Source: Epiperipatus broadwayi (taxonomy: Eukaryota; Onychophora; Udeonychophora; Euonychophora; Peripatidae). From it: DNA of 64,000 nt. A program made the position numbers and the translations under genes. The stretch spans positions 5,202,280-5,266,279 of the forward strand of contig JAQFVV010000014.1 in the NCBI GenBank assembly GCA_028023455.1, given 5' to 3'. Position 1 is the first letter of the stretch; each line of letters begins with the position of its first letter. Under the pieces are notes generated by a model. That model saw only the letters and a program-made list of their open reading frames with translations. It was not told the origin of the DNA and did no database searches. Positions 47,339-59,284 of this stretch are shown here, piece after piece.

Positions 47339-47563
47339 CTGATCCATAATTTGTTCTAACATTACAAGGGTGTGCCTATTAAGAACATGAATCTCAAGTT
47401 TTGATGGCATACCTTCATTAGCTTCATCTATAGTTTTAAAAGTTGGAATAGGTTCTGGAGTTATGCGGAGAAAATAAACAACATTTCTTCCAATAAGTGT
47501 TTCAGGCACTTCTTTGTAACACATAAACAATTCATGAGTAATTACCTTTTCTTCAATAATTTT
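47339..47563 (-). CDS. DNAH10: Dynein heavy chain 10-like, tail exon
   Basis: The exon is 225 nt, exactly 75 codons. The acceptor is a T-rich tract ending TTTAG, and the donor is CAG/GTAAAT at 47338. The peptide includes ELFMCYKEVPE, then IGRNVVYFLRITPEPIP and LEIHVLNRHTLVMLEQIMDQ. The NVV(Y/F)FLR block and the hydrophobic segment ending just before the next exon match the spacing I recall in vertebrate DNAH10, near residues 95-160. The exon is free of stops and keeps the conserved hydrophobic pattern, so it is under coding constraint, unlike all surrounding sequence. This segment precedes and enters the DHC N1 tail, which binds intermediate and light chains and dimerises with the partner heavy chain. 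Confidence 0.88.
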
Positions 47564-47849
47564 CTAAACATAAAAAAAACACAATAAGTGTATGTATATT
47601 GTAATGGTAGCACCCTATTAAACAATTGGTAATGAATTCAGTTAACAATAAAATAAAAAAAATACAATATTAGGCAAATTAAATTTTTATCTATGGGCAT
47701 TTAAAGAAGGAAACCATGTACATAATGGAATAACTATATCCAAACTATTTTTAATTGACAACTGGATAATAGTCCCTAGCAATGATTGAATTTCATATGC
47801 ATAAAAACAAGTTTCTATACACCTTCACTTACATTTCCTGATTGTTATC

Positions 47850-49002
47850 CCTTTCCACTTAATTGCAACCAGGATATATGGCCTCAGCAGCATATCATTG
47901 GTAATTATCAGGCAAACAACGGGGCTTGTTATAGCACCACAAGATTTCTATAACCTCGAAATCTTCACAACGGCCACAGCAACAACCATCAAAGTACTAA
48001 GTATGTTAATACATAAGAATCATAATTTTAATGAGTGACATCCATATAAAAATAATATTTAGAGAGTGATAAGAGACCACAATGATAAAATATGATATCA
48101 AGTTCCTTAAGCATCTAGTGAACAGCTTATATAGTCCACTCATTACATTATGAATCTGGGTACCCTCCCTAAACTATTGTGTCATCCAATTTTTAATTTT
48201 TAATGGATTTAGACAATGCACATAACTTTTTTTACATTTTTCTATTATTATCACCTATTACATCTTTAAAGAATTTTATCTTTAATTTGTATCCTAGGTT
48301 AACTCAGATCATTTTAACTGATATACATCAATTTAAAATTTGAATTCAAAGACAGCTTTTTCTTACAAAGGCTTGAAAACAAAATGTACTGATCCAACAA
48401 ATAAATCAGGTTTTTCTCTGCAAGTATTGTGTCCGATTTCTTCAAACTCTTTTGTTTGTAAAAATAAAAATACAAAGCAGAGTGACCATTAATACATTAA
48501 TGCATTTTAACATTTGTTAAGACACTGGCCACCTGAGTTTGCTTAATGCATTAGCAGAGAAAATAACTGATAAAACTTAAAAATAAAAATATAGAAACAC
48601 TAGAACATTTACAGTTATTTTTAATCATTTTCTTTTTCTTTTTTTTCTTTATAATATGTTCCAACATGTAACAAAATTTAAGAATAAAATTACAAATGTG
48701 AGACATTTGTGTTTATATAAAAAGGAATATAAAGAAAAAATATTACACGCATATATAATACAATCATATGCATAAAATTACAGATTTTAGCTATAATATT
48801 TAGCTTTCTCTGAGAGTGTGGGTAAGAAATATATACACAGACCAATACCATCCATTTTATAGTACATTTATAGTCCATACCTGTTTAATTATTGTGAATA
48901 TACAATGATACATAACCTAAACTAATACTTTTATTATGTAAATGAACTGTAGCTTTGACTACAGCCACCTTGTGTGTAGCCACTCAAATAGTGCCCAATA
49001 CA
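47850..49002. repeat. 1.15-kb direct repeat, copy 1
   Basis: Matches 59285-60445 in the same orientation over its full length, with shared blocks such as CAACCATCAAAGTACTAAGT, AATCAGGTTTTTCTCTGCAA and CCACCTTGTGTGTAGCCACT. Read on the minus strand, GTTGGGAGGGGGTTAT lies immediately upstream, followed by TGTATTGGGCAC. That is the arrangement of a polypurine tract and 3' LTR, 115 bp after the gypsy integrase end. The alternative is a dispersed noncoding repeat. Confidence 0.75.
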
Positions 49003-49132
49003 ATAACCCCCTCCCAACTGTGATTAACCATTTAATGTCTTCACTAATAGGCTACATTTCACTGACATACACAGATGTTTAAATTCCCCCCCCCTTCTTA
49101 CTTATTAGAGTGTTTTTTTTACAATGTGGGTT

Positions 49133-50130
49133 TCAGTGATCGAGCATTATAAGTGCCTTTGATCCCTTGCTTTGTCTTAAGCCAAATGTGTTATTCCCAT
49201 GATATTCTACAATTATAAAGGGACCCTCATAGAGGTTGCAGAATTTCTTAAACTGTAATTTTTCCAGAATACTCACATAGGGTGTTCTGACCATCACTTT
49301 GTCTCCAATCTTGAACTGGTGTTTTGAATTACTTTTCCAGTTCTTCCTCATGTGACTCATCTACATTCAGGTGAGTCTCACTTTTATCTGATTCCATATC
49401 AACCAGATTTTGGGCACTTCTAGAGAAATCCACTGAAAACAGCAATGGAGCTGGCTTCCTGAAATGCAGCCATGTTGGAGAAAATCATGTGAATTCATTT
49501 ATGAACCAGTTGATATAATTAAGCATCTGATGCAACTGTTTGACTCACCCCCTATGGTTTTTTGGCAGGTAAGTTCAGAATAGTCTTCCCAGCTCCCATA
49601 TGACTCATTCACAAGGGTTGGACTATGGATTATGAATAGATGTGAGTACATGTTTAATCCCCCAACTGGTGACCCATCAATTCCATTCTTCTGATATAAA
49701 AAGGTCATGTGGTTGGATAGAAGGGCTTCTGGCTCCCAACCTGCAGAAAATTCAAGAAGCCCAACACCTTGATGCTTTCTTGAGTAGTAGTCTAGAACAG
49801 GGGATAAGCTGCCATGAACTTTGAAAAGCGATCATAGATTACTACCAGGTATCTTTTTCAATGGAAGGGTGGCAGTGAACCATAGAAATCTGGCCATTAT
49901 TTTCTTTGGGTTTTTAGGTATAGTCAATTTCATAGGACTTACATGTTTTTGTTCAGAGGCTTGGCTCATTGGCAGATCTCACATTTGTTTATCATGGAAA
50001 TTATGTCATATTGCATTCCTATCCAATAAAACCAGCACTTTTCATTGCTGGCATTCTTCACCTTATATCTTTGCACTATCTTTTCTAAAATTGGGTCACC
50101 CCTCAGGTAATTACCCTAACAGTGCATTAT
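49133..50130 (-). pseudogene. Gypsy integrase relic
   Basis: The zinc-finger tail appears as ISMINKCEICQ. The catalytic core is badly damaged, with two open pieces only (49499-49708 and others). The C-terminal module is clear at 49133-49360: KHQFKIGDKVMVRTPYVS, then LYEGPFIIVEYHGNNTFGL, the GPY/F-like integrase end. It stops at 49133. Confidence 0.72.
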
Positions 50131-50133
50131 AAT

Positions 50134-50667
50134 TCAATTCAACCCAATATTATCCTGCTGTTTCTGGGACACTTGAGACAATTCCTTTTCTATGGATTCA
50201 TCAATACCCAAAGCCATGTTCATCATATATACATGGTCTAAACCCAAGTGCTGATGTTGGCCCAGAACCAGATGTTGACTAAGAATGTCAGCAACCATGT
50301 TTTGCTCCCTTGGAGTAATGAACCACATAATTAAATTCCTGAAGAAACAGGTTTCATTGGCCCAATCAGCTGTTGGAAGATAACTATGGTTCAGAAACTT
50401 TAAACTGTGGTCTGTGATCACCACCACTTCTGAACCCAGTAACATAGGATGGAACTTCTGAAAAGACCACACAATTGTGAGGGCTTCTCTTTCTATGGTA
50501 TAGTTAATTTCCATACCCTTTAACAAGCAGCTTATAAAATACAATACCTCTATCTGATCATCGAGCTGGATTTGGGATAGTGTAACCACCAATTCATACC
50601 CACTGCTGTCTGTCTTGAGCAAAAATGGCTTGCTAATGTCCAAGTATACCAGAACAATCTGCTTCAT
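50134..50667 (-). pseudogene. Gypsy RNase H region
   Basis: Open for 177 codons: PFLLKTDSSGYELVVTLSQ (first RNase H Asp in TDSS), INYTIEREALTIVWSFQKF (catalytic Glu in ERE), VVVITDHSLKFL and PREQNMVADILSQH (the final Asp in VADILS). All four expected acidic positions are kept in this open block, making it the best-preserved part of the element. Confidence 0.82.
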
Positions 50668-50699
50668 GAAACTCCTTTAAAAATCTAAAGACTTACTCC

Positions 50700-51480
50700 T
50701 GATCAATGGTCCAACTCCTTCAGGTTTCCTTTCTGGGCAATTTTAGTAAGGGCTCCATCTGGTCAGCAAATTTCTCACCAAGTCTGTTGTAAAGGTTACA
50801 GAGTCCTAAGGAGAATCAAATCTGTCTCTTTGTTTGAAGTACAGGTAAATCAGTGATGGTCTTTATTTTGCTTGGATGGGGTTTAATTCCCATTTGTCCC
50901 ACCAAGTGATCCAGGAATTCACTGTCCAAGACTAATATTTAAATTTATTTTGATTTTTTTGGCTTATACTTTTCAAAGAACAACTCCAACTGCTGAAAGT
51001 CTTCTTCCATGGATGTAGATGGCTTCACCATATCATCTACATACATGGTTACAATTTTCTTGACTCACATGGACAAGACTTGGTCCAGGTATTGCAGTAA
51101 GCCTGCTCCACTGTTGACGAGACCAAAGGGCATCCGATAAAATTGATCAGAATATGCCCATACCTAAAAGCCATATAATGGTGGTCTGTTGGATAGAGCT
51201 CAGTTTGCCAGTAACTAGCAGTCATAAAATTGATCGGAATACCCCCATATCTAAAAGCCATATAATGGTGGTCTGTTGGATAGAGCTCAGTTTGCCAGTA
51301 ACTAGCAGTCAAATCGAATGTAGAAAAAACTTTTTCCCTTTAAACTTCATTAGTAACTTCTGAATAGGAGGAGAAATGATACAATTAGGTATTGTTGCCT
51401 TATTAAAGTTGTTGGGCATACAAACATAATCTTATGGACTCATTCTTTTTTTTGTTACAATAATGAGGGATTTGCAGTAG
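50700..51480 (-). pseudogene. Gypsy reverse transcriptase relic with internal duplication
   Basis: Contains FSTFDLTASYWQTELYP (motif A, catalytic Asp in DLTASYW) and KIVTMYVDDMVKPSTSM (motif C YVDD, about 51030-51055). An 87-bp segment covering TASYWQTELYPTDHHYMAF is present twice in tandem and in frame (about 51133-51307). Several stops interrupt the remainder. Confidence 0.8.
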
Positions 51481-51899
51481 GGGGAAGAGTATTTAATGGT
51501 AATGTTCCATTCCAATATCTGATTTAGCTGCTCCTCTATCTCTTCTTTGAACTGTAGGAGTATTAGATAGGACAACACTTAAAAAAAGTTCCCTTGCTTC
51601 AGTTGAAACTTAAATTTTTCACAACCATCAACAAAGGATAAATTTGCCTTATTTTCCTTTTTTCTATCATATTTGTTGATTGACTGGTTCTTGCACATGT
51701 CTCCACTGAAAGATATAAGTGAGAAGACTGGAATTGAACTTTGTGGTCATTGCATACAACCAGTCATTTTTCATAATCTAAGATACACTTATTCCTATGA
51801 AGGAAATCTGAACCTAATACAACCTTGTGGTTCAGTTTGTTGATCATCAAAAAACACTAAGGGAGGTTATGCTACCATTTATATCCAGCTGTAACCAGA

Positions 51900-52070
51900 T
51901 TTATCTCAGTGGAAGCTTCACCTCTTGATTTTTTGCCATGATCTCTTGGATGACCTTTAAGGTCAGGGTCTCTATCAGGGTTTTTTTTACTAGAACCTGC
52001 TGGTATAGCTCCTTCCATATTACCAAGATTTGGCTCCCAGAGTCCAAAAGGGCAGCAACCTCAATTCCTT
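51900..52070 (-). pseudogene. Gypsy aspartic protease relic
   Basis: VAALLDSGSQILVIWKELYQ carries the active-site DSGS (52033-52044, minus). The flanking residues fit retroviral-type aspartic proteases of Ty3/gypsy elements. Downstream sequence is frameshifted. Confidence 0.7.
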
Positions 52071-52227
52071 CTAGCCTCATTTTTATCTTAGGGCAGCTCT
52101 ATGGGGCATACTCTAGTAATCTATCTCTCATGAGCATGCCAACTTTAGCATTCTTCCCTATCTCTTTCCTATTGTATCCCTGAACACTTAGGGTATCCAT
52201 AAATGGAGAACAACTTACCAGGGCTCC

Positions 52228-53875
52228 TTACTGCTTCCTTTCCTTATGGAGGTTATTATTCCTACTACATATGGGTGTATCTAAGGGTGGCTTGGATTTC
52301 TGCCTTTTTTCTTCATATGCCTGGACACCAGTCTTGCTCCTTTTGGGTGCAATGTATGGCACACAAAGGTCTCTTTTCACCTTCCAGCCTGTGGTTATGT
52401 TACCTATATTTTCCCAAGCCTTGTCATGCTGGCTCATGTCCACAGCATTTAGCAATTTAGCCACCAGTTCTATTGACTTTATGTTAAACATCTGCTCAAT
52501 CCTTAAGGAAAAATTATGGTGGATTATTCTCACAATCTGACCTTTTGATGTGTGGCATGCATTTAATGTTCTAAGCTTGGCAACCTGCCTCCTGAAGAAC
52601 TTTTAATAATTTTCATCCCCAATTGCCTTGTATTTCTCCTGCATCACTAGATACAGGATGGTTTCCTGGTGCTCTTTGCCCCAGAAATTTTATAATTGTG
52701 TCTTTATAACCCTCAAAGATTATTGGGTGGTGGAATATGGATTCCCACCATGACTGTGCATCACCTTGAAGAGGACTGCAAGTGATGTCTAGTTTCAACC
52801 ATTTGATTTATCCAAAAATATTTTTCCAAGCTATTAATGTGCTCTAAGGGAACTTTCTCCATTTGTGCCTTGAATACTCTGATCATTAAGAACTGATTGA
52901 TGTTAGACTGAGGGAATCAATCCTTCCATTCTTCTATTCTACTCTCCCCTGACTCATCCCAATTACTCTTTTCTTTTCATAGCTCACAACCTTTTTGCTC
53001 CTGACTTATCTCATACACAGCACTTTGAACTTTACATCCCTCAATTAGTTTTACTTCTATTACACCCCCTATTGCTTTCATATCCCTAGTTATGCTAAGG
53101 TCCACCACTTTCCTTTCCAATTTTTTTGCTCTCTGGATTTAACCAAGCTTCTTTTGCCTTCTCTTTCACATTTTCTCACATGGATCTCCACTTTATCAAT
53201 GCCTCATATTCATAGCCTGTTCTTTAATGGCCTCAATAACTGGTCATTCAGTATCCTATTGTTCAATCCTGCTGATTATCTGTTGAAGACCTTTTATCTC
53301 ATTATCATTTGCTGCTACCAGTTTCTCAAGTTTTTCTATTCTGTCACTGCAACTTTTCACTGCTTCTTCACCCTTTCAGTTGATTTCTCTCCTCATGCTC
53401 TCACACCTTTCTTTAATTAATTGTTGCTTAATTTCTACCTCTTCCACCCCATTGCTGTTACTTTGACATAGGTCCCTACATCTCTTCTCCATACTTTGAA
53501 GCCTTGCATCTATCTTTTGTGATATTTTGGAATTCAAATTATTTAACTTTTGTGACATATATTTTGCGATGTTATTTGCCAAATTGTCAGACCTATCCCT
53601 CATCTCCATTATCTGTTATAATATCTCACTTTCCATGTCTTTTATCTATTGTGACATATTGGTCATATCTGTTGTCTATTAGTCATATCTGTTGTCACAC
53701 TTAGTAAAACATTTTCCATCATTGCTATTAAACCCTCATTTTCCCTTCTGGTTTTTTCTTTGCTTTGTTGTTCACTATCTGCTTTTATTATGCTTTCCTA
53801 TCTTTCAGACTGGCTTCCCTCCACTGCCTCTCTGATCATGGTGTCATCCTTTTCACTTATATGTTCTTGCTTCAT
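52228..53875 (-). pseudogene. Gypsy gag relic
   Basis: Begins at a Met near 53875 (MKQEHISEKDDTMIREAVEG). A coiled-coil with KLNNLNSKISQKIDARLQSM (53376-53609) follows. The retrotransposon-gag core is LDITCSPLQGDAQSWWESIF (52613-52798), where the LxG.A..WW pattern is typical. A C-terminal block, FSLRIEQMFNIKSIELVAKL, lies at 52228-52533. No CCHC zinc knuckle is visible. Frameshifts and stops separate the blocks. Confidence 0.75.
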
Positions 53876-54484
53876 TTTTTTAGAGTGTGATCTTGTCTAC
53901 ATGTAAAATACCCCATATTTAATATGTAATCTTAATTTATTGCACCACACTCTTATACTCCTGATCCACCTATTTATTGAAACCCTAACATTTGAAGCTA
54001 TTTTTATTACTAGTTTATTTTTATATCTGAATATTCAGTGCACTATGCACCTAGATCCTCCCTATTCCATTTGCCATTGGTCTGTCCCATCCACACTATG
54101 CTCCAGCTGATTATTTTCTTTATTTTTTTACCTATGCTTACTTCATATATCCAAAAACAAAACAAATCTAAACAAAACAAAACTTTTGATATTATTAAAC
54201 AAATCTGTCTTCTGAGATCACCTTAATAACATTGACCTAATATATTCTTGCCGAAGTCCTCCATCTATTTTTTCTTTTATGTGCAGTTTGTGCATAAGTA
54301 TGGCATATCATTTCTCTCTCCAATAATTTACTTATTTAGTTTCTAATCTACATTAAACTCTTAATTTCAAAACCTTTTCTTATTATGTGAACTTTTTATT
54401 TATTTGCTTATGTTCAATGGCCATACTTTTTTATGCTGGCTGCATTGGATCAGGCCCTAGACATTTGGCACCAAATTCCTCTGT

Positions 54485-55575
54485 ACCAGGTGATCCCTCA
54501 AACCTGTGGATCCCTACATGTTGAACATGAAATAAATGTTACACATCAGAGTAAGGCATGAATAACCATTCAATTAGAAATATGTATTTTATATTTTTAA
54601 ATCATGACTGGTTCATTAATTGAGAGATTAAACCCAAGTGTGTTATTCTAATCCCTCCCTTGTTAAAACTTTATTGCCATGCATAGGAACATCAAAGAGT
54701 TGGCCACTGCATACTTTTTAAAGGCTTATTTAAACCTGGCCTTTACACACCACTCCCAGAAAGAGAAAATTCTCTCCTGAAAGAATATGCAGCTACACAT
54801 ATATAAACGAAAATAGATACCCGCATGACATCAAATACTTAACTCCTGATAAAGCAGTATCCATTAGGCTAAGCTCAGTCTTCTCTTTATCTCAGGTTAT
54901 TTTATATGGATCAAGCTGCTTTCGTAAATATATGCTTCATTAAATTATTGGGGAAAAAGAATAATGCAACAAAATAATTTAAAAAAATAAATAAATAAGT
55001 ATTATTAATTTCCAAATAACCCATCATCAATTATACAAGTGTCAATAAAGAAAATACATTATTTAACTTCCTACCCTCTTCATAATACACATAGTCATTT
55101 AGTTGGAGAAATCCCTCCCCTGATTCATTAAAATATCTTTGAATGAAGTTATCTGAGCTCTATACCCACACACATATCTATTAGATGTTATATTAGTTTA
55201 TCAATAAAAATATAATTGTGTATGTATGTCCATACCTACATCCATTCCACTGTTTAATAACATTTTTATAGACATGCACTGATATACACATCAAGCACAC
55301 AGAGACAAAGTAAAATTATTTTAATGTGTTTCACTTTTCTTGAATATATACACATATATATAGATTAAAGGTGATAAAATATGATAGAACATGCACATGA
55401 CTGTATAATGTGCATATATCTTGAGATTAATTTGTGAAAGGATGTCTAGCATAAAAAAAATCTCGCACTTGGTGAACAAATGAACTGACATACATGTACT
55501 AATCCAAGAAATAAAATATCTGTATCAATACAGCTCATTTTTATAAATTATATAAAGAATATATAAATTGTATTG
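54485..55575 (-). repeat. Candidate 5' LTR and primer-binding site of the 49-54 kb gypsy element
   Basis: On the minus strand a TTTAAATAAGCC TATA-like box (about 54730), GGCAATAAAG (polyadenylation signal, about 54675) and then TGGTGCCAAATGTC (about 54462-54475) lie in this order. TGGTGCC fits pairing to a tRNA 3' end GGCACCA, as a primer-binding site. The gag start follows 590 bp later. The weak match of GTATGTCAGT near 55485 and 49065 may be all that is left of a 3' LTR start. This competes with the reading that 47850-49002 and 59285-60445 are the LTRs. Confidence 0.4.
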
Positions 55576-55581
55576 AAAACA

Positions 55582-58500
55582 GGCTGCAGAAAGGAGTTTG
55601 CTATTAACTGAAAGGAGACCCTTTGATTCCTCTTGGAGGCCTTAAAGGAACCAAGCAGGGCAAATTCCTAATGTCCACTCCATACGTTCTTGTCATTGCA
55701 GCTGTTATTACTATGTGATTATTCATATAGTATACGAACATGGATGGACTGCTCACCAACATGCATTAGCCAGCATGGTGAGTTTATTGGCTTTTTACCT
55801 CTGAGTTTAAGATCAAGAAACACCATGGTCTTTCTTCTCAGTGCCTGATAAGGCAGAATGAATGTTTGTGTAAATGATAAATATTTTTCCAATACATATA
55901 TACAATTATGACAGACAAAAATAAAGCATGGCCCTTATTCCCAGGAGGCTGTAAAGTCACCAACCAAGGCAGCAGTTGGTGGCCGAAGGTGGAGGGTGCT
56001 AAGATTCCCCTGATTGCGGACCCAGGCTGCCATTTGATGACGACTTTTTATTTAGGTACTTACAACTGCAAATCACTTTCAAGTGAAGGAAGATTGCAAG
56101 AATTAGAAGAAGAACTCTCTTATATTAAATGGGACATTATTGGACTTTGTGAAGTTAGAAGAAAAGGTGAAGAGACAATTGATTTAAAAAATGGACATAT
56201 ACTCTATTATAAAGGCACAAATATTGGAAATACAAGTGGAGTAGGATTCATTATAAATAAAAAGTGGAAGAACAATAATGTGGAGATTGATGGTGTATCA
56301 GACAGAGTGGCAAGATTAGTTATACAACTTAATAGCAGATATCAAATGCAGATAATTCAGGTTTATGCCCCAACAAGTTCTCATAGTGATGAAGTAGTAG
56401 AAGATTTTTATGTGGATGTACAAAAGGCTTTTGATCAGAGTAAACAACATTTTAAAATTGTTGTGGGAGACTTTAATGCTAGAATTGGTAAACAAATGAA
56501 AGATGAAAGTGCTGTAGGTCATTTTGGTTATGGTAATAGAAATGAGAGAGGACATAGACTTGTGGAGTTTGCAGAAAAAGAAAAACTTTATATTATGAAT
56601 TCTTTTTTTGAGAAAAATGTTAAAAGGAAATGGACATGGAAGCATCCAAATGAAGGTATAGCAGAATTGGATTATATTTTGACTAATAGGAAATACATAT
56701 TTCAAGATTGTAATGTTCTTAATAAATTTAACACAGGAAGTGATCATCGATTAGTAAGGTGTAAGATACGTGTTAATGTGAAACTAGAGAGACAAAAATT
56801 ATTAAGAAAAACAGTATTTACAGTTGATATTCCTAATCTTCAGAAACATTCTAATGAATTTAAATTAGAACTTAGAAATCGGTTTCAAGTATTAGTAGAT
56901 TTTGAGCATAATTCAGATTTGAATGAAATTAATATGAAAATAACTGATACACTTTTAAAAACTGCAACAAACATAGTTGGTAGAAAAAAGCAGCAATTGA
57001 CCAATAAAATTTCTACTGAGACTAGAGAATTTATGAAGAAAAGAAGGAATATTAAGATATACAAAAATGATGCATTAAAAAGAATTGAATATCTCAAATT
57101 TTGTAAAATGGTGTGGAAAAGAGTTGAAAATGATATAAGAAAGTATAATTGTGAACTAGCAAGGAAAGCTGTAGAAGAAAATAAAAGTCTTAAGAATGTA
57201 AAACAAAATTTTGGTATTGGTAGGAAATTTATATCTGCAATAAGAAAAAAGATGGAATTGTTACTAAAAAGAGAGATGACATCATGAAATTGGTAGAAGA
57301 TTTTTATCAAGAATTATATAGTAATAAAGAACAAGTACCTCCTATATCTATTCCATTTTCCGAATTGCCAGAATTTTAAATGAAGAAGTAAGACATGCAA
57401 TTAAATGTATGAAGAAGGGAAAGGCTCCGGGTAATGATGGAATTATAATTGATATATTAAAAGAAGCAGGAGAAGAAATAGAAAAAATTTTAGCAAAGTT
57501 ATATACCAAATGTCTAAATGATAAAGATGTACCGGATGATTGGAAGAATGCAGTAATAATATTAATATTTAAAAAAGGTGATAAAGAAGATATTAGAAAT
57601 TACAGACCTATTAGCCTTTTATCAGTTTTATATAAAATTTTTACCAAGATAATTACAACTCGTCTACAAAGAACATTGGATTTCCACCAACCAAGAGAAC
57701 AAGCCAGATTTAAAAGTGGTTTTAGTACAGTAGATCATATCCAGGTGTTGAGAGAGAAGTTATAGAAAGGTCAAATGAATATGAGTTGTCATTGTGTTTT
57801 GGATTTGTAGATTATGAAAAGGCATTTGATTCTATAAACATTTCTTCAATGATTAAAGCATTGGATCATCAAGATATAGATCCAGGATATTGTCATATTT
57901 TGAAGAATATTTATAAAAATGCAACAGCAACAATTATATTACATAATGATACTGGGAAAGTCAATATTGAGAAAGGTGTAAGACAAGGTGACTCCATATC
58001 TTCAAAACTTTTTACAGCAGTGCTGCAAGAAGTATTTTGTGGATTAAAATGGGAAACTAAAGGAGTGAAAGGATTATTTAAGTCATTTAGATTTTGCAGA
58101 TGATGTAGTTGTTTTTGCAAATAATGCTTCAGAGCTGCAGGAAATGTTGCAGGAGTTAGCAGATGAAAGTAGAAAAGTAGGACTAAAGATAAATGTTAAA
58201 AAGACTAAAGTAATGTTTAATCGATTTGCTCAAAATATGAAAATAAAGATTGATTATGATGAATTAGAAGAAGTTAACAGTTACAATTACCTTGGTCAGA
58301 TTATTAATACAGATGGAAACATAATGGAAGAAATTAATCATAGAATTAAACTTGGTTGGAGTGTTTTTGGTAGAAATAACTTGATACTAAAAGGAAATAT
58401 GCCTATGTGTTTGAAAAGGAAGGTTTTTAATAAATGTGTTTTACCAGTTTTTACTTATGGATCTGAGACTTGGACACTTAATAGAAGAGCAATACAGAGA

Positions 58501-58868
58501 CTTCAGACCACTCAAAGAAGTATGGAGAGATGTATGTTGGGAGTAACAAGAAGAGATCGAAAATGCAATGTATGGGTAAGAGAACAAACAGGTGTTACTG
58601 ATCTCATTGAAAAAATTAAAAGATTGAAGTGGAGTTGGGCTGGATATACTGCTAGAATAGATGATAATAGATGGACAATTGAAATTTTAAATTAGATTCC
58701 AAGAGATTGTAAAAGACCCAGAAAGAGACCACATGTGAGATGGATGAATGAAATAAGAAAGTGTGCAGGGGTGATGTGGAGAAGAGAAGCTGAAGATCGG
58801 AGAAGATGGATTAAACTTGGAGAGACCTTCATCCTGCAGTGGGTTGATAATGTTTGATAATGATGATG
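55582..58868 (+). mobile_element. Full-length RTE-like LINE, copy 2
   Basis: Same start (GGCTGCAGAAAGGAG) and same tail type (TTGATAATGATGATGATT) as copy 1, with a perfect 10-bp target duplication ATTGAAAACA (55572-55581 and 58869-58878). Its leader has about 60 bp near 55812-55895 that copy 1 lacks. It is clearly the same family at high identity. Confidence 0.9.
55908..58865 (+). pseudogene. LINE copy 2 ORF, broken
   Basis: 459 codons are open from MTDKNKAWPL, covering the whole endonuclease with the same catalytic residues as copy 1 (GDFNARIG, SDH). Lesions follow: an A-run deletion at about 57250, a one-base loss near 57368, a two-base change near 57755, an 8-bp deletion near 58070 before the FADD motif, and TGG to TAG at 58693. 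Open RT pieces are 57409-57765 (RT 1-2), 57786-58103 (motifs A and B; SPKLF reads SSKLF) and 58144-58695. The 118-codon piece keeps the codons that copy 1 frameshifted at 23178, showing the ancestral frame there. Confidence 0.88.
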
Positions 58869-58879
58869 ATTGAAAACAA

Positions 58880-59284
58880 ACAAATATTAAATAAATAAGA
58901 AAAATTATACTCTCCAGTGTCTTCAGACTTCATATGGACTTGGTGTCTGAGTGCACTATACATCTGATCAACAGGGTGTCAGGGACTTCACTTCAACAAG
59001 GTGTTCATCTGATGATCTTCATCATCATCATTAATTGTACCTTATGTGACTGCATGTTAACAGCTGGGATGGAGTTGGATGGGTGCACTGCAGTGGTCTT
59101 CTATCCCAAAGCCATCTCACTAGCTGATATATATGTTTTCTTCATCTTGAAATTTGTATCCAATATTTTCTCTGCTATGGCAGTATCAGTAAAACTGCTC
59201 TTAATTAGCTTAACTAGAAGGGACTTTTATTCGAGACTCAGCTTGGTTTTGTACCTTTCTTATTTGTATAGGATTATACAATCA
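58880..59284. other. Unassigned segment between LINE copy 2 and the direct repeat
   Basis: Less AT-rich than its neighbours. A 121-codon plus-strand open frame (58934-59299) is hydrophobic and looks like noise. The minus strand has SSFTDTAIAEKILDTNFKMK and EMALG-like pieces that could be coding relics of an unidentified element. I do not recognise either. Confidence 0.3.

Larger units (their letters stand above)
49133..53875 (-). mobile_element. Ty3/gypsy retrotransposon coding region, degenerate
   Basis: On the minus strand it gives gag, protease, RT, RNase H and integrase in Ty3/gypsy order over 4.7 kb. Several stretches of 60-180 codons remain open, but stops and frameshifts separate them. 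It is a different lineage from the element at 21-29 kb, and it is in the host gene's sense direction. Confidence 0.88.
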
